From: Lysinibacillus odysseyi | GTDB lineage: Bacteria > Bacillota > Bacilli > Bacillales_A > Planococcaceae | Direction: 5' to 3' | NCBI GenBank assembly: GCA_014595895.1 | Contig: JABUKB010000005.1 | Location: forward strand, 1-64,000 | Length of the DNA stretch: 64,000 bases | Shown here: positions 17,187 to 24,835 of the stretch, piece after piece | How the letters are laid out: each line of letters begins with the position of its first letter | Position numbering within the stretch: the stretch's first letter is position 1 | Notes under the pieces: generated by a model | Database searches by the model: none | What the model was told of the DNA's origin: nothing | The model's input: the letters and a program-made list of their open reading frames with translations, nothing else | Position numbers and translations under genes: made by a program

Positions 17187-17226
17187 TGCAAAAGAGTTGT
17201 CTGAAAAGTAAGTCTCAGACAACTCT
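17187..17226 (-). terminator. Terminator of the LytS/LytR-type operon
   Basis: 12-bp perfect stem AGAGTTGTCTGA/TCAGACAACTCT with a 10-nt loop; TTTT follows on the minus strand. It separates the regulator operon from cstA. Confidence 0.8.
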
Positions 17227-17230
17227 TTTT

Positions 17231-17953
17231 TTATAAGTCAAATAATTTCCGGACTTCTTTTACATACATCCGGCTTACTGGAATGGAAATATTCCCTTGT
17301 AAAATAACGTTATATTTGGAAGTGCCCCAAGGTTCTAGCTCTAATAAGTGCTCTTTATTAATAATAAAGGCACGGTGTACACGCATATACCCTTGATGAC
17401 GTAAGCGTTTTTCCAAGGTTACTAAGGAGTCTGATACTATGTAGCTTTTTTTCTCTGTGACCGCAATGGTTTTGCTGTCCTCAGATGTAAAGTATAAAAT
17501 ATCCTCTAATTTCACTAGTGCGATTCGGTCCTCGTAGGTAACAGCCATTTTTTGAATTGGCTCGAATTGTTCTTGCTCTTGCCGCTGGTGTTTTTCATAG
17601 CGCTGCAGCACCTTCTCTACCGTTTGTGCGATTCGCGTGTCATCAAACGGTTTCAGTATGTAGTCTACTGCATCGACCTCAAAGGCCTGGATAGCATAAT
17701 CATCATAAGCTGTCGCAAAAACTAGCATCGGGCAGTCGGGACGTTCGCTTATCTTTTTCGCCAACTCCATCCCGTTTTCATTTTGCAATTCAATATCTAA
17801 AAATAAGCAGTCGATGGTTCCTAGCGCTTCTTCTTCTAAATAACTTTGTAAATCTTCCGCATCCCCCACTACTTCAATTTTTTCATTTTGCTCTAGTATA
17901 TAACGCAGCTCCTCACGTGCGAGGATTTCATCATCTACTATAAAAACCTTCAC
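17231..17953 (-). CDS. LytTR-domain response regulator (LytR/BtsR type)
   Basis: 240 residues. The N-terminal receiver domain has acidic pocket VDDE (residues 7-9), phospho-acceptor Asp53 in CLFLDIEL and Lys102-region LKPFD. The C-terminal ~100 residues form a LytTR DNA-binding domain (ALVKLEDILYFTSEDSKTIA, MRVHRAFIINKEHL, ISVPVSRMYVKEVRKLF-type ending). It is cotranscribed with the sensor kinase upstream, overlapping it by 4 bp (ATGA). Its likely target is the direct repeat in front of cstA immediately downstream. By family it may sense carbon status together with LytS. Confidence 0.92.
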   Translation of the reverse strand: MKVFIVDDEILAREELRYILEQNEKIEVVGDAEDLQSYLEEEALGTIDCLFLDIELQNENGMELAKKISERPDCPMLVFATAYDDYAIQAFEVDAVDYILKPFDDTRIAQTVEKVLQRYEKHQRQEQEQFEPIQKMAVTYEDRIALVKLEDILYFTSEDSKTIAVTEKKSYIVSDSLVTLEKRLRHQGYMRVHRAFIINKEHLLELEPWGTSKYNVILQGNISIPVSRMYVKEVRKLFDL

Positions 17954-19701
17954 ATAACTTCCTCCTTGAGTATTGGGATTTTTATCGTAATGGCTGTCCC
18001 ATTGTGATCTGTCGCAATTTGCATAGAACCTTCATCACCATATAATTCCCGCATACGACTTTCAATATTCCAGAGCGCCGATCCTGTCCCGCTGTCAGAG
18101 TTAACAACTTCACGTCCGAGTGATTGCAGACGTTCCTCATCAATACCGCACCCATTATCGATTACCTGCAGTAGCATATGTTGCTGCTCTCTAGCTACTC
18201 TAACGGTAATTTGACCTGATTTACGATTTTTGAAGGCATGATGCATCGCATTTTCCACAAGAGGTTGCAATACAAAAGGCGGCACATCCACTGTTAAAAG
18301 CCGTTTATCAATGTCATAAATCAGTTCATACTTTGTAGGAAAGCGTGCCAGCTCAATTGCCATATATGCTTCTACATGTTCTATTTCCTTTTGCAATGGA
18401 ATGGTCGTTTGGCGGGCTCCCTGCATATTGCTTCTGAAAAACGTGCTTAAATTTAACAATAGCTTACGTGCCTCTGCCGGATTTGTACGGGTTAAGCTAG
18501 AAATAGCATTTAAACTATTAAAGAAAAAGTGCGGATGCACTTGCGCTTGCAATGCTTTGATCTCGGCATCTTTCAATAGCTTCCGTTGCTGTTCTACCTC
18601 CGCATATTCTAACTGCGACGAAAACAAACGGCTAAGCCCTTCTGCAAACTCCTCCTCCACCGTCGTCAAATGAGAAGGATCCGTAAAGTACAGCTTCAAT
18701 GTCCCCACCGTTTTCTGATGGACATTTAATGGTAAAACAATCGCTGCCTGTAACCGGCAATCTTGGTTCGGACATTGAATCTCTTTTTTATCATAGGCTG
18801 TAATGACGCGTCCTTGTGCCAGCACCTTTTTCGTCAGTTCTGTTAAAATACCTAATTTAGGGATATGGTGATCGTCCCCTACCCCAATATGTGTCAAAAT
18901 TCCATTGCGATTCGTAATCGCTACAGCAGCTACACCTGTACGCTCCCTTAATATTTCCGCGACCATTTTGCATGATTTTTCATTAAGCCCTTGTCTAAAA
19001 TGCTTCAATGTAAGCTGTGCAATTTGCAGTGCATCATGAATTTGATCAGCCTTTGTACGTTCCTCTTCTACTACTGCTGTTTTAATAATAAGACAGAACA
19101 TAAACAGCCCAAATGCATTCATCGAAATCATGGGCAATGCGATCAATTGTACAAGAGCCCATGCTTCCTCAAAAGGTTTTGCAATTAATAGAATGAGTGC
19201 CATTTGCATAAGTTCCGTAGCTATTCCAATAGCTAGCACGTGCTTAAAGGAAAAGGTGCGGTGAATGCGGTATTTGCGCCCTAATATTCCGGCAATAGCA
19301 CCTGCCAGAATTGTGGAAATGCCGCAAGCGACTGCTGAAAAGCCGCCGAGCATAAGGCGGTGTACACCAGCGATAATCCCGGCACCTAATCCTACAATCG
19401 GTCCTCCAAATAACCCGGCAATAGCCGTACTAATCACCCGTGTATTGGCTATAGCCTCCGATTCAGTTAATCCTGTATGTAACCCTGCATTATATATAGT
19501 ACCGCTTTCTATTCGAATTCCTGTATAGCTGCTAATAACCCCTAGCATGCCAAACATCGCAATTAGCACTGCTCGACTTCCCCATGACTTCCTTGTTTGC
19601 AGCACAGTGCGAAATGGTTTTAATTTTGAAACTAAAAAAGCAAAAATAATAATCAATCCTACGCGCTCTAACATGAAGAAAAATAGTAAAATATGAATCA
19701 C
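17950..19701 (-). CDS. LytS/BtsS-type sensor histidine kinase
   Basis: 583 residues: an N-terminal 5TM-LYT type membrane domain (about residues 1-210, with ESGTIYNAGLHTGLTESEAIANTRV typical of the family, quoted here as a pattern), a GAF-like domain (230-360), then a His_kinase domain with His391 in VHPHFFFNSLNAIS and a C-terminal ATPase domain (NAMHHAFKN, DNGCGI, GTGSALWNIESRM). It is a membrane sensor that phosphorylates the partner regulator encoded next to it. BtsS-type relatives sense pyruvate. The start is GTG 19701, with GAGGG a little far upstream. It is divergent from aspA. Confidence 0.9.
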   Translation of the reverse strand: MIHILLFFFMLERVGLIIIFAFLVSKLKPFRTVLQTRKSWGSRAVLIAMFGMLGVISSYTGIRIESGTIYNAGLHTGLTESEAIANTRVISTAIAGLFGGPIVGLGAGIIAGVHRLMLGGFSAVACGISTILAGAIAGILGRKYRIHRTFSFKHVLAIGIATELMQMALILLIAKPFEEAWALVQLIALPMISMNAFGLFMFCLIIKTAVVEEERTKADQIHDALQIAQLTLKHFRQGLNEKSCKMVAEILRERTGVAAVAITNRNGILTHIGVGDDHHIPKLGILTELTKKVLAQGRVITAYDKKEIQCPNQDCRLQAAIVLPLNVHQKTVGTLKLYFTDPSHLTTVEEEFAEGLSRLFSSQLEYAEVEQQRKLLKDAEIKALQAQVHPHFFFNSLNAISSLTRTNPAEARKLLLNLSTFFRSNMQGARQTTIPLQKEIEHVEAYMAIELARFPTKYELIYDIDKRLLTVDVPPFVLQPLVENAMHHAFKNRKSGQITVRVAREQQHMLLQVIDNGCGIDEERLQSLGREVVNSDSGTGSALWNIESRMRELYGDEGSMQIATDHNGTAITIKIPILKEEVM

Positions 19702-19860
19702 CTACTTAGAAAATTCCCTCTTTTCAAAATACTAATTTATTATACGCTTAAAAGGGAACGATATAAATAGATTGGTTATGGAAGGGCTTCTAAGACTTTC
19801 TATATAGTATGTAGAATATTCGGAATATATTATCTAATTTACTTCCTATCTAGAACCTCC

Positions 19861-19881
19861 GATAATGAGAATGATATTATC
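19861..19881 (+). promoter_or_regulatory. Fur/PerR-like box in the aspA leader
   Basis: GATAATGAGAATGATATTATC reads as three successive GATAAT-like hexamers (GATAAT, GAGAAT, GATATT) ending in ATC; quoted in 20-base parts it is GATAATGAGAATGATATTAT plus C. It lies 21 nt before the start codon, a place where a repressor would block expression. The spacing differs from the classical 19-bp box by 2 bp. A separate palindrome ATATTCGGAATAT lies at 19816-19828. Confidence 0.4.
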
Positions 19882-19902
19882 TACTTTTAAGGAGCGAAAT
19901 TT

Positions 19903-21294
19903 ATGACACCGCGTATCGAAAAAGACTTTTTAGGTACAATGGAAATCCCCAAAGATGTTTATTATGGTATTCAGTCACTGCGAGCAATTGAAAACTTCCC
20001 TATCACTGGCTTAAAGGTTGATCCGGAATTAATCCGTGCATTTGCAATTGTAAAAAAATCAGCGGCACAGGCTAATGCCGTAACAGGTCAACTTGATCAA
20101 GCTTTAGCAAACGCTATCATTACCGCTGCAGATGAAATCATCAATGGTCAGTGGCATGATCAATTTGTTGTTGATCCAATTCAGGGCGGAGCGGGTACCT
20201 CTCTTAATATGAACGCTAACGAAGTCATCGCCAACCGCGCATTAGAAATTTTAGGTCATGAAAAAGGAAACTACAGTGTGATTAGCCCGAACTCCCATGT
20301 TAATATGGCACAATCCACAAATGATGCTTTCCCAACTGCTATTCATTTATCTACTGTTTTTGTGTTAATCGAGTTATTAAAAGTGATGGAAACAATGGTC
20401 GAAACATTTGAAATGAAGGCAAAAGAATTTGACCATATTATCAAAATGGGACGCACACACTTGCAAGACGCTGTGCCAATCCGTTTAGGACAGGAATTTT
20501 TAGCCTACGCTAAGGTTTTACGTCGCGATATTAAACGCATTAAACAAGCGAAGGAAGATTTATACGAGATTAACTTAGGCGCAACAGCCATTGGAACATG
20601 CTTAAATGCAGATGCTGAATATATTAAATCAGCCGTTGAATTCGTAAAAGAAAATACACAGCTTCCATTTAGAGAATGCGAAAACTATGTGGATGGCACA
20701 CAAAATACAGATATTTATACAGAAGTATCCGGCGCTCTAAAAATTTGCATGTTGAACATGTCTAAAATCTGTAATGACCTACGCCTAATGGCTTCCGGTC
20801 CAAAAACAGGCTTTGCTGAAATTTTACTACCAGAACGTCAGCCAGGTTCTTCTATTATGCCAGGAAAAGTGAACCCGGTTATGCTAGAAGTCATCAATCA
20901 GATTGCCTTCCAAGTAGCAGGTAACGATACAACGATTTCTATGGCTTCTGAAGCAGGTCAATTCGAGCTAAATGTTATGGAGCCTGTGCTTGTTTTCAAT
21001 CTATTGCAGTCTATACGCATCATGACAAACGGTTTCGATGCCTTTACAAATTACTGCTTAAAAGATATCCGCGCCAACGAGGAAGTACTGCGCGCGAATG
21101 TGGAGCGCAGCATCGGGGTGATTACAGCCATTGCACCTCACGTAGGATATGAAGCAGCTTCAAAATTAGCACGTGAAGCATTAGAAACAGGCGAGTCTGT
21201 ACGTTCGCTTTGTTTAAAATATGCTTACTTTACAGAAGAACAGATTGATATCGTGTTAGATCCATTCCGTATGACTACCTTACAACAAAAATAA
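19903..21294 (+). CDS. aspA: Aspartate ammonia-lyase (aspartase)
   Basis: 463 residues, full length for the class II fumarase/aspartase superfamily. It carries the SS-loop signature GSSIMPGKVNPV (315-326), TNDAFPTA (139-146) and GRTHLQDAVP (183-192). The N-terminal RIEKDFLGTMEIPKDVYYG is aspartase-like rather than fumarase-like. It converts L-aspartate to fumarate and ammonia, feeding aspartate carbon into the TCA cycle. Start ATG 19903 follows AAGGAG. It is monocistronic, divergent from the LytS-type kinase, with a Fur-like box in its leader and a terminator after it. Confidence 0.93.
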   Translation: MTPRIEKDFLGTMEIPKDVYYGIQSLRAIENFPITGLKVDPELIRAFAIVKKSAAQANAVTGQLDQALANAIITAADEIINGQWHDQFVVDPIQGGAGTSLNMNANEVIANRALEILGHEKGNYSVISPNSHVNMAQSTNDAFPTAIHLSTVFVLIELLKVMETMVETFEMKAKEFDHIIKMGRTHLQDAVPIRLGQEFLAYAKVLRRDIKRIKQAKEDLYEINLGATAIGTCLNADAEYIKSAVEFVKENTQLPFRECENYVDGTQNTDIYTEVSGALKICMLNMSKICNDLRLMASGPKTGFAEILLPERQPGSSIMPGKVNPVMLEVINQIAFQVAGNDTTISMASEAGQFELNVMEPVLVFNLLQSIRIMTNGFDAFTNYCLKDIRANEEVLRANVERSIGVITAIAPHVGYEAASKLAREALETGESVRSLCLKYAYFTEEQIDIVLDPFRMTTLQQK

Positions 21295-21301
21295 AACATA
21301 G

Positions 21302-21350
21302 AAAAGCGTGTAAGAAAGCTCTAGCTTGAGATTTTTTTACACGCTTTTTT
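21302..21350 (+). terminator. Rho-independent terminator after aspA
   Basis: 12-bp stem AAAAGCGTGTAA/TTACACGCTTTT flanking a loop that itself can pair (GCTCTAGC), followed by TTC. T-rich flanks. Confidence 0.85.
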
Positions 21351-21488
21351 CTGTGTCTACCTTTCATGCAAATACGAGAATTTCCCCAACAAATGAAACT
21401 TTTTTTGTTTTAGGACGTATATATTTATAGAAAAGTGGGTATACAATAATTGGATATTGTTTTTCATATCCCCTTTTTTAAAAATACC

Positions 21489-21519
21489 TTGAAAACAAAT
21501 TATCTTACTGGTAAGATAA
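21489..21519 (+). promoter_or_regulatory. Promoter and palindromic operator of the spx-like/marR operon
   Basis: -35 TTGAAA (21489-21494), 17-bp spacer, -10 TAAGAT (21512-21517). A perfect 9-2-9 palindrome TTATCTTAC-TG-GTAAGATAA (21500-21519) covers the spacer and -10. A second half-matching copy (TTATTGGTAAG) lies at about 21537-21547, near the transcription start. The MarR regulator two genes down is the obvious candidate to bind here, making an autoregulated operon. Confidence 0.7.
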
Positions 21520-21585
21520 ATGTATGATAAATATTTTATTGGTAAGCTATTTAAAATCTAAACAATTGAAAGCGAGGAATTATTT

Positions 21586-21987
21586 ATGTCAGTAACAATC
21601 TATACCCAATCTAGCTGTTCCTCATCACGAAAAGCTTTAAAATGGCTAAATGAAAACAATATAGCTTTTACAGAAAAACGTATCACTTCGCAACCTCTAA
21701 CATTAGCAGAATTTAAAAATATTTTAAGTATGACTGAGGACGGAACAGACGAAATTATTGCGACGAACTCTAACGACTTCAAAAACTTAAAAATCGATAT
21801 CGACCAATTATCCATCCAGGAGTTATATAACTTGATCCAACAATATCCGCGTATGTTACGCAGCCCTATTTTATTGGACGATAAGCGCATCCAAGTCGGC
21901 TATAATGAAATGGATATTCGTCGTTTTATCCCGCGCAAAGTCCGCGCATTTGAACTGAATGCTTTACAACAACTAGCGGTGGAATAA
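21586..21987 (+). CDS. Spx/ArsC-family regulator with CxxS instead of CxxC
   Basis: 133 residues, Spx length. The thioredoxin-like ArsC fold and the RNA-polymerase-binding features are kept: Gly53 and a C-terminal RSPILLDDKRIQVGYNEMD... ending IRRFIPRKVR, with Arg92 in the position of the Spx arginine. The redox switch is altered: SSCSSSRK has Cys11 but Ser14 instead of the second cysteine, so a disulfide cannot form. It should bind the alpha C-terminal domain of RNA polymerase but not respond to disulfide stress in the usual way. ATG 21586 follows GCGAGGAA. It forms an operon with marR (41-nt gap). Confidence 0.85.
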   Translation: MSVTIYTQSSCSSSRKALKWLNENNIAFTEKRITSQPLTLAEFKNILSMTEDGTDEIIATNSNDFKNLKIDIDQLSIQELYNLIQQYPRMLRSPILLDDKRIQVGYNEMDIRRFIPRKVRAFELNALQQLAVE

Positions 21988-22028
21988 TCACCGCTAATTT
22001 TATTACATAAAATATGGAGTTGAGGAAG

Positions 22029-22454
22029 ATGGACCAAAAAAGGCGAGAAAATTTAGTAGCACTCTTTGATTCAATTTCCGCTCTTGAACGTAAAGTAGCC
22101 AACGAATGGAATAATCATAACCAGCTAGGTTTTTCAAAATCTCATATCTTAATTCTTGAATATTTGGCAAGTGAAGGACCGAAACGACCGTCTGCCATCG
22201 CTGAGCGTTTAAAAGTTACGACAGGCGGTGTTACTGTTTTAACAACAAAGTTATTAAAAGCCGGTTTTATCGAGAGAACACCTAGCGAGAATGATCGCCG
22301 AGCTGCTCAAATATCCATTACAGAAGAAGGCCTCGAAATACTCAAACAATCACGCAGTCAAATCGATACGTTGATTAACCATTTATTCGGCATGCTATCC
22401 GAAGAAGAAATCAAAACCTTACACACTATTTTCAAGAAATGTGTAGAATCATAG
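22029..22454 (+). CDS. MarR-family transcriptional regulator
   Basis: 141 residues, winged helix-turn-helix of MarR type: LGFSKSHILILEYLASEG, PSAIAERLKVTTGGVTVLTT (recognition helix) and the wing GFIERTPSENDRRAAQISIT. It is probably dimeric and responsive to small phenolic or oxidising compounds; the ligand is unknown. Start ATG 22029 is preferred over in-frame ATG 22014 because TTGAGG precedes it, but the choice is uncertain. It is cotranscribed with the Spx-like gene and probably represses the operon through the palindrome at 21500-21519. Confidence 0.88.
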   Translation: MDQKRRENLVALFDSISALERKVANEWNNHNQLGFSKSHILILEYLASEGPKRPSAIAERLKVTTGGVTVLTTKLLKAGFIERTPSENDRRAAQISITEEGLEILKQSRSQIDTLINHLFGMLSEEEIKTLHTIFKKCVES

Positions 22455-22458
22455 AATA

Positions 22459-22492
22459 CGAAAAAACGCAGCTTTAATAGCTGCGTTTTTTC
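22459..22492. terminator. Bidirectional terminator between marR and the sigma factor gene
   Basis: Perfect 14-bp inverted repeat CGAAAAAACGCAGC/GCTGCGTTTTTTCG with a 6-nt loop; T-runs on both strands. Confidence 0.92.
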
Positions 22493-22528
22493 GTAGAGTA
22501 ATGTCCTAAGTTACACTATTTGAGAGGT

Positions 22529-23074
22529 TTAAGCCGGCACGACAGCCTCAAGCTGTTCGTCTGCTACTAAGATTTCTTTTAAACGTGCTTTGGCACGGAA
22601 TAAGCGTGATTTTACTGTACCCACTGATACTTTCATTAAAGAAGAAATTTCAGCCAATGAATACTGCTCTACGTAGAAATACCATAATGTTTTTTGGTAA
22701 ATCATATCAAGCTTCGCCATTTTTGCTTGCACTAGCTTTGTAATTTCTGTTTTTTCAATTTGTTCCTCTGTTGAAATTTCATTATTGGGAACCAAATCTA
22801 ATATCGGTACGTCTAATTGTTCAGGTTGATTCATCATATACTTGCTACGGCGCACATTTTTGCGATAGCGGTCGCGGAATGTGTTCATAGTAATGGTAGT
22901 AAGCCATGCCTTTACATGGTCAACATTTTGAAGGTTGTTTTCGTAGCGGACAACCTTTACCCAAACTTCTTGCATCAAATCTTCTGCTTCAGTTGTATTG
23001 CGTGTTAGTTTTAAACATAAGTGGTAAATATATCGGTTAAATTCTTCGTAAATAATCGTTAATTGTTCATTCAT
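22529..23074 (-). CDS. ECF-type sigma-70 factor
   Basis: 181 residues with regions 2 and 4 only. Region 2: NRYIYHLCLKLTRNTTEAED LMQEVWVKV pattern (sigma2.2) and KAWLTTITMNTFRDRYRK (2.4); region 4: FYVEQYSLAEISSLMKVS VGTVKSRLFRAKARLKE helix-turn-helix (spaces mark breaks). It should redirect RNA polymerase to a small stress or envelope regulon. No anti-sigma gene is adjacent: the gene is followed by the marR terminator and preceded by a divergent dipeptidase gene, so its control is not evident. It is of the SigX/SigW/YlaC size class. ATG 23074 follows GCAGGGGAATAAAA. Confidence 0.88.
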   Translation of the reverse strand: MNEQLTIIYEEFNRYIYHLCLKLTRNTTEAEDLMQEVWVKVVRYENNLQNVDHVKAWLTTITMNTFRDRYRKNVRRSKYMMNQPEQLDVPILDLVPNNEISTEEQIEKTEITKLVQAKMAKLDMIYQKTLWYFYVEQYSLAEISSLMKVSVGTVKSRLFRAKARLKEILVADEQLEAVVPA

Positions 23075-23183
23075 TTTTATTCCCCTGCTCTTTCTTATTT
23101 ATGTAAAGTGATAATATGTCCCTTTATTACCTTCATTTTCGCAAAAAAACCGCTTGCTCTCTATCGGATTTACTTTCATTCCG

Positions 23184-23199
23184 CTTACAATGTTGTAAG
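23184..23199. promoter_or_regulatory. Perfect palindrome in the sigma factor/dipeptidase divergent region
   Basis: CTTACAA-TG-TTGTAAG, a 7-2-7 perfect inverted repeat. It sits about 25 bp upstream of an extended -10 (TGCTATAAT, ending 23235) for the dipeptidase gene and 110 bp upstream of the sigma gene. A second inverted repeat TCCTATG...CATAGGA (23223-23229, 23245-23251) brackets the -10. The regulator is unknown. Confidence 0.45.
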
Positions 23200-23268
23200 G
23201 TTGAATGTAGGTTGAATTTTTTTCCTATGCTATAATACCCCTATCATAGGAAATAGAAGGAGGCTTGC

Positions 23269-24654
23269 ATGATGAGTCAATTAGCGAAACTAGACGCCTA
23301 TTTTCAAGAGCATCGTGACCAGCATTTAACAGAGCTCAATGAATTTTTACGCATCCCAAGCATTTCATCTCTGTCAGAGCACAAACAAGATATGCAAGTA
23401 GCTGCTTCCTGGTTAGCAGCGGCTATGAAACGTATACAGTTAGAGAATATTTCGATTGAGGAAACAGGTGGACATCCTGTTGTGTATGCAGATTGGTTGC
23501 ATGCACCAGGCAAACCGACGATCTTGTTTTACGGGCACTATGATGTCCAACCTGTGGATCCAGTGGAGCTATGGGAGTCTCCCCCATTCGAGCCGACCAT
23601 TCGTGATAATAAGTTATTTGCTCGCGGGGCATCGGATGATAAAGGGCAAGTATTTATGCATTTAAAAGCATTAGAGGCTTTATTTGCACTTGATGGCACA
23701 TTACCGGTAAATGTAAAGTTCATTATTGAAGGTGAAGAGGAAATTGGCAGCCCTAACTTGACTTCTTATATTAAAGACAATAAAGAAAAATTAGCGGCAG
23801 ACTGTATCGTTATTTCAGATACAAGCTTGTATGCACCAGGTCAACCAGCTGTATGTTATGGATTAAGAGGGCTCGCGGGTATTCAAATTGATGTGCGCGG
23901 TGCCAAAGGAGATCTTCACTCCGGTCTCTACGGCGGCGGTGTCCAAAACGCAATCCATGCGTTAATAGAAGTATTCGCGTCCTTCCGCGATGAGCATGGT
24001 ACGATCCAAGTTGAAGGATTTTACGACAATGTAGTACCGTTAACAGAGGAAGAACGCCAAGCCTACCGTGATTTGAACTTTGACGAAGCTGCTATTAAAG
24101 AAGAAGTCGGAGTGACTGAATTATTCGGTGAAAAGGGCTATTCTTATTTAGAACAAACATGGGCACGCCCTACACTCGAAATCAACGGCATATTTGGAGG
24201 CTTTTCTGGCGAAGGCATTAAGACAGTATTGCCTGCAGAAGCCGGGGCGAAAATCACATGCCGCCTTGTACCACACCAAGATCCAGACGAAATTGTCGCC
24301 AAGCTAAAGGCGCATGTTGAAAAACATAAACCAACTGGGGTTCAAATTACCATCTCGGAATTTGATAAGGGAGCACCTTATATTACTCCTTTCGACCATC
24401 CTGTTATTCAAGCTGCTGGTCATGCCTATGAGAAAGTATATGGGGTGCCGACTGCTTACACGCGCGGTGGCGGTTCTATTCCCATTGTCGCTTCCTTTGA
24501 CCAAATCCTGCAGCTACCTGTTGTTTTGATGGGCTTTGGTTTAACAAGCGAAAACTTCCATGCACCGAATGAACACTTCCATTTAGAAAACTTCGATAAA
24601 GGGTTACGTGTGCTAGGCGATTATTTATACGAAATAGCTCATATAACGTTTTAA
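23269..24654 (+). CDS. M20-family metallo-dipeptidase
   Basis: 461 residues, M20/M28-type zinc peptidase close to bacterial CNDP-like dipeptidases. Metal ligands and neighbours are visible: FYGHYDVQP (His90, Asp92), ARGASDDKGQ (bridging Asp near 123-124), EGEEEIGS (Glu156/157, catalytic Glu) and a C-terminal GLTSENFHAPNEHF with ligand His. The lid domain lies between. It is cytosolic and should split dipeptides for amino-acid supply. The start could be ATG 23269 or the adjacent ATG 23272; AAGGAGG lies 5 or 8 nt upstream, which slightly favours the second. It is monocistronic with a strong terminator. Confidence 0.9.
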   Translation: MMSQLAKLDAYFQEHRDQHLTELNEFLRIPSISSLSEHKQDMQVAASWLAAAMKRIQLENISIEETGGHPVVYADWLHAPGKPTILFYGHYDVQPVDPVELWESPPFEPTIRDNKLFARGASDDKGQVFMHLKALEALFALDGTLPVNVKFIIEGEEEIGSPNLTSYIKDNKEKLAADCIVISDTSLYAPGQPAVCYGLRGLAGIQIDVRGAKGDLHSGLYGGGVQNAIHALIEVFASFRDEHGTIQVEGFYDNVVPLTEEERQAYRDLNFDEAAIKEEVGVTELFGEKGYSYLEQTWARPTLEINGIFGGFSGEGIKTVLPAEAGAKITCRLVPHQDPDEIVAKLKAHVEKHKPTGVQITISEFDKGAPYITPFDHPVIQAAGHAYEKVYGVPTAYTRGGGSIPIVASFDQILQLPVVLMGFGLTSENFHAPNEHFHLENFDKGLRVLGDYLYEIAHITF

Positions 24655-24666
24655 CTTTTCCAAAGC

Positions 24667-24702
24667 GAAATGCCCATGCAAAAATTTTTGCATGGGCATT
24701 TC
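24667..24702 (+). terminator. Terminator-like perfect palindrome after the dipeptidase gene
   Basis: 36-nt perfect palindrome (18+18) with GAAATGCCCATGC arm and an A/T core. The T tail after it is weak, but the structure is very stable and directly follows the stop codon. Confidence 0.8.
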
Positions 24703-24726
24703 AAATATAAACATTTTGTGTCTTTT

Positions 24727-24766
24727 AAGCAAACGCTTACAGAAATACCATTTTTTGGTGTATAAT
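24727..24766 (+). promoter_or_regulatory. Promoter of the diguanylate cyclase gene with overlapping cre-like site
   Basis: -35 TTACAG (24737-24742), 18-bp spacer, -10 TATAAT (24761-24766). AAGCAAACGCTTACA (24727-24741) matches the CcpA cre consensus WTGNAANCGNWNNCW at all but one position and contains the perfect repeat TAAGC-AAAC-GCTTA. Because it overlaps the -35, binding would repress. Confidence 0.55.
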
Positions 24767-24835
24767 TTCATCAATAAAAGCGCTATAAAAGATTGTTGGG
24801 TTTTAAAAAAGGCATTTAAAGAAAGAGGTGGACTA

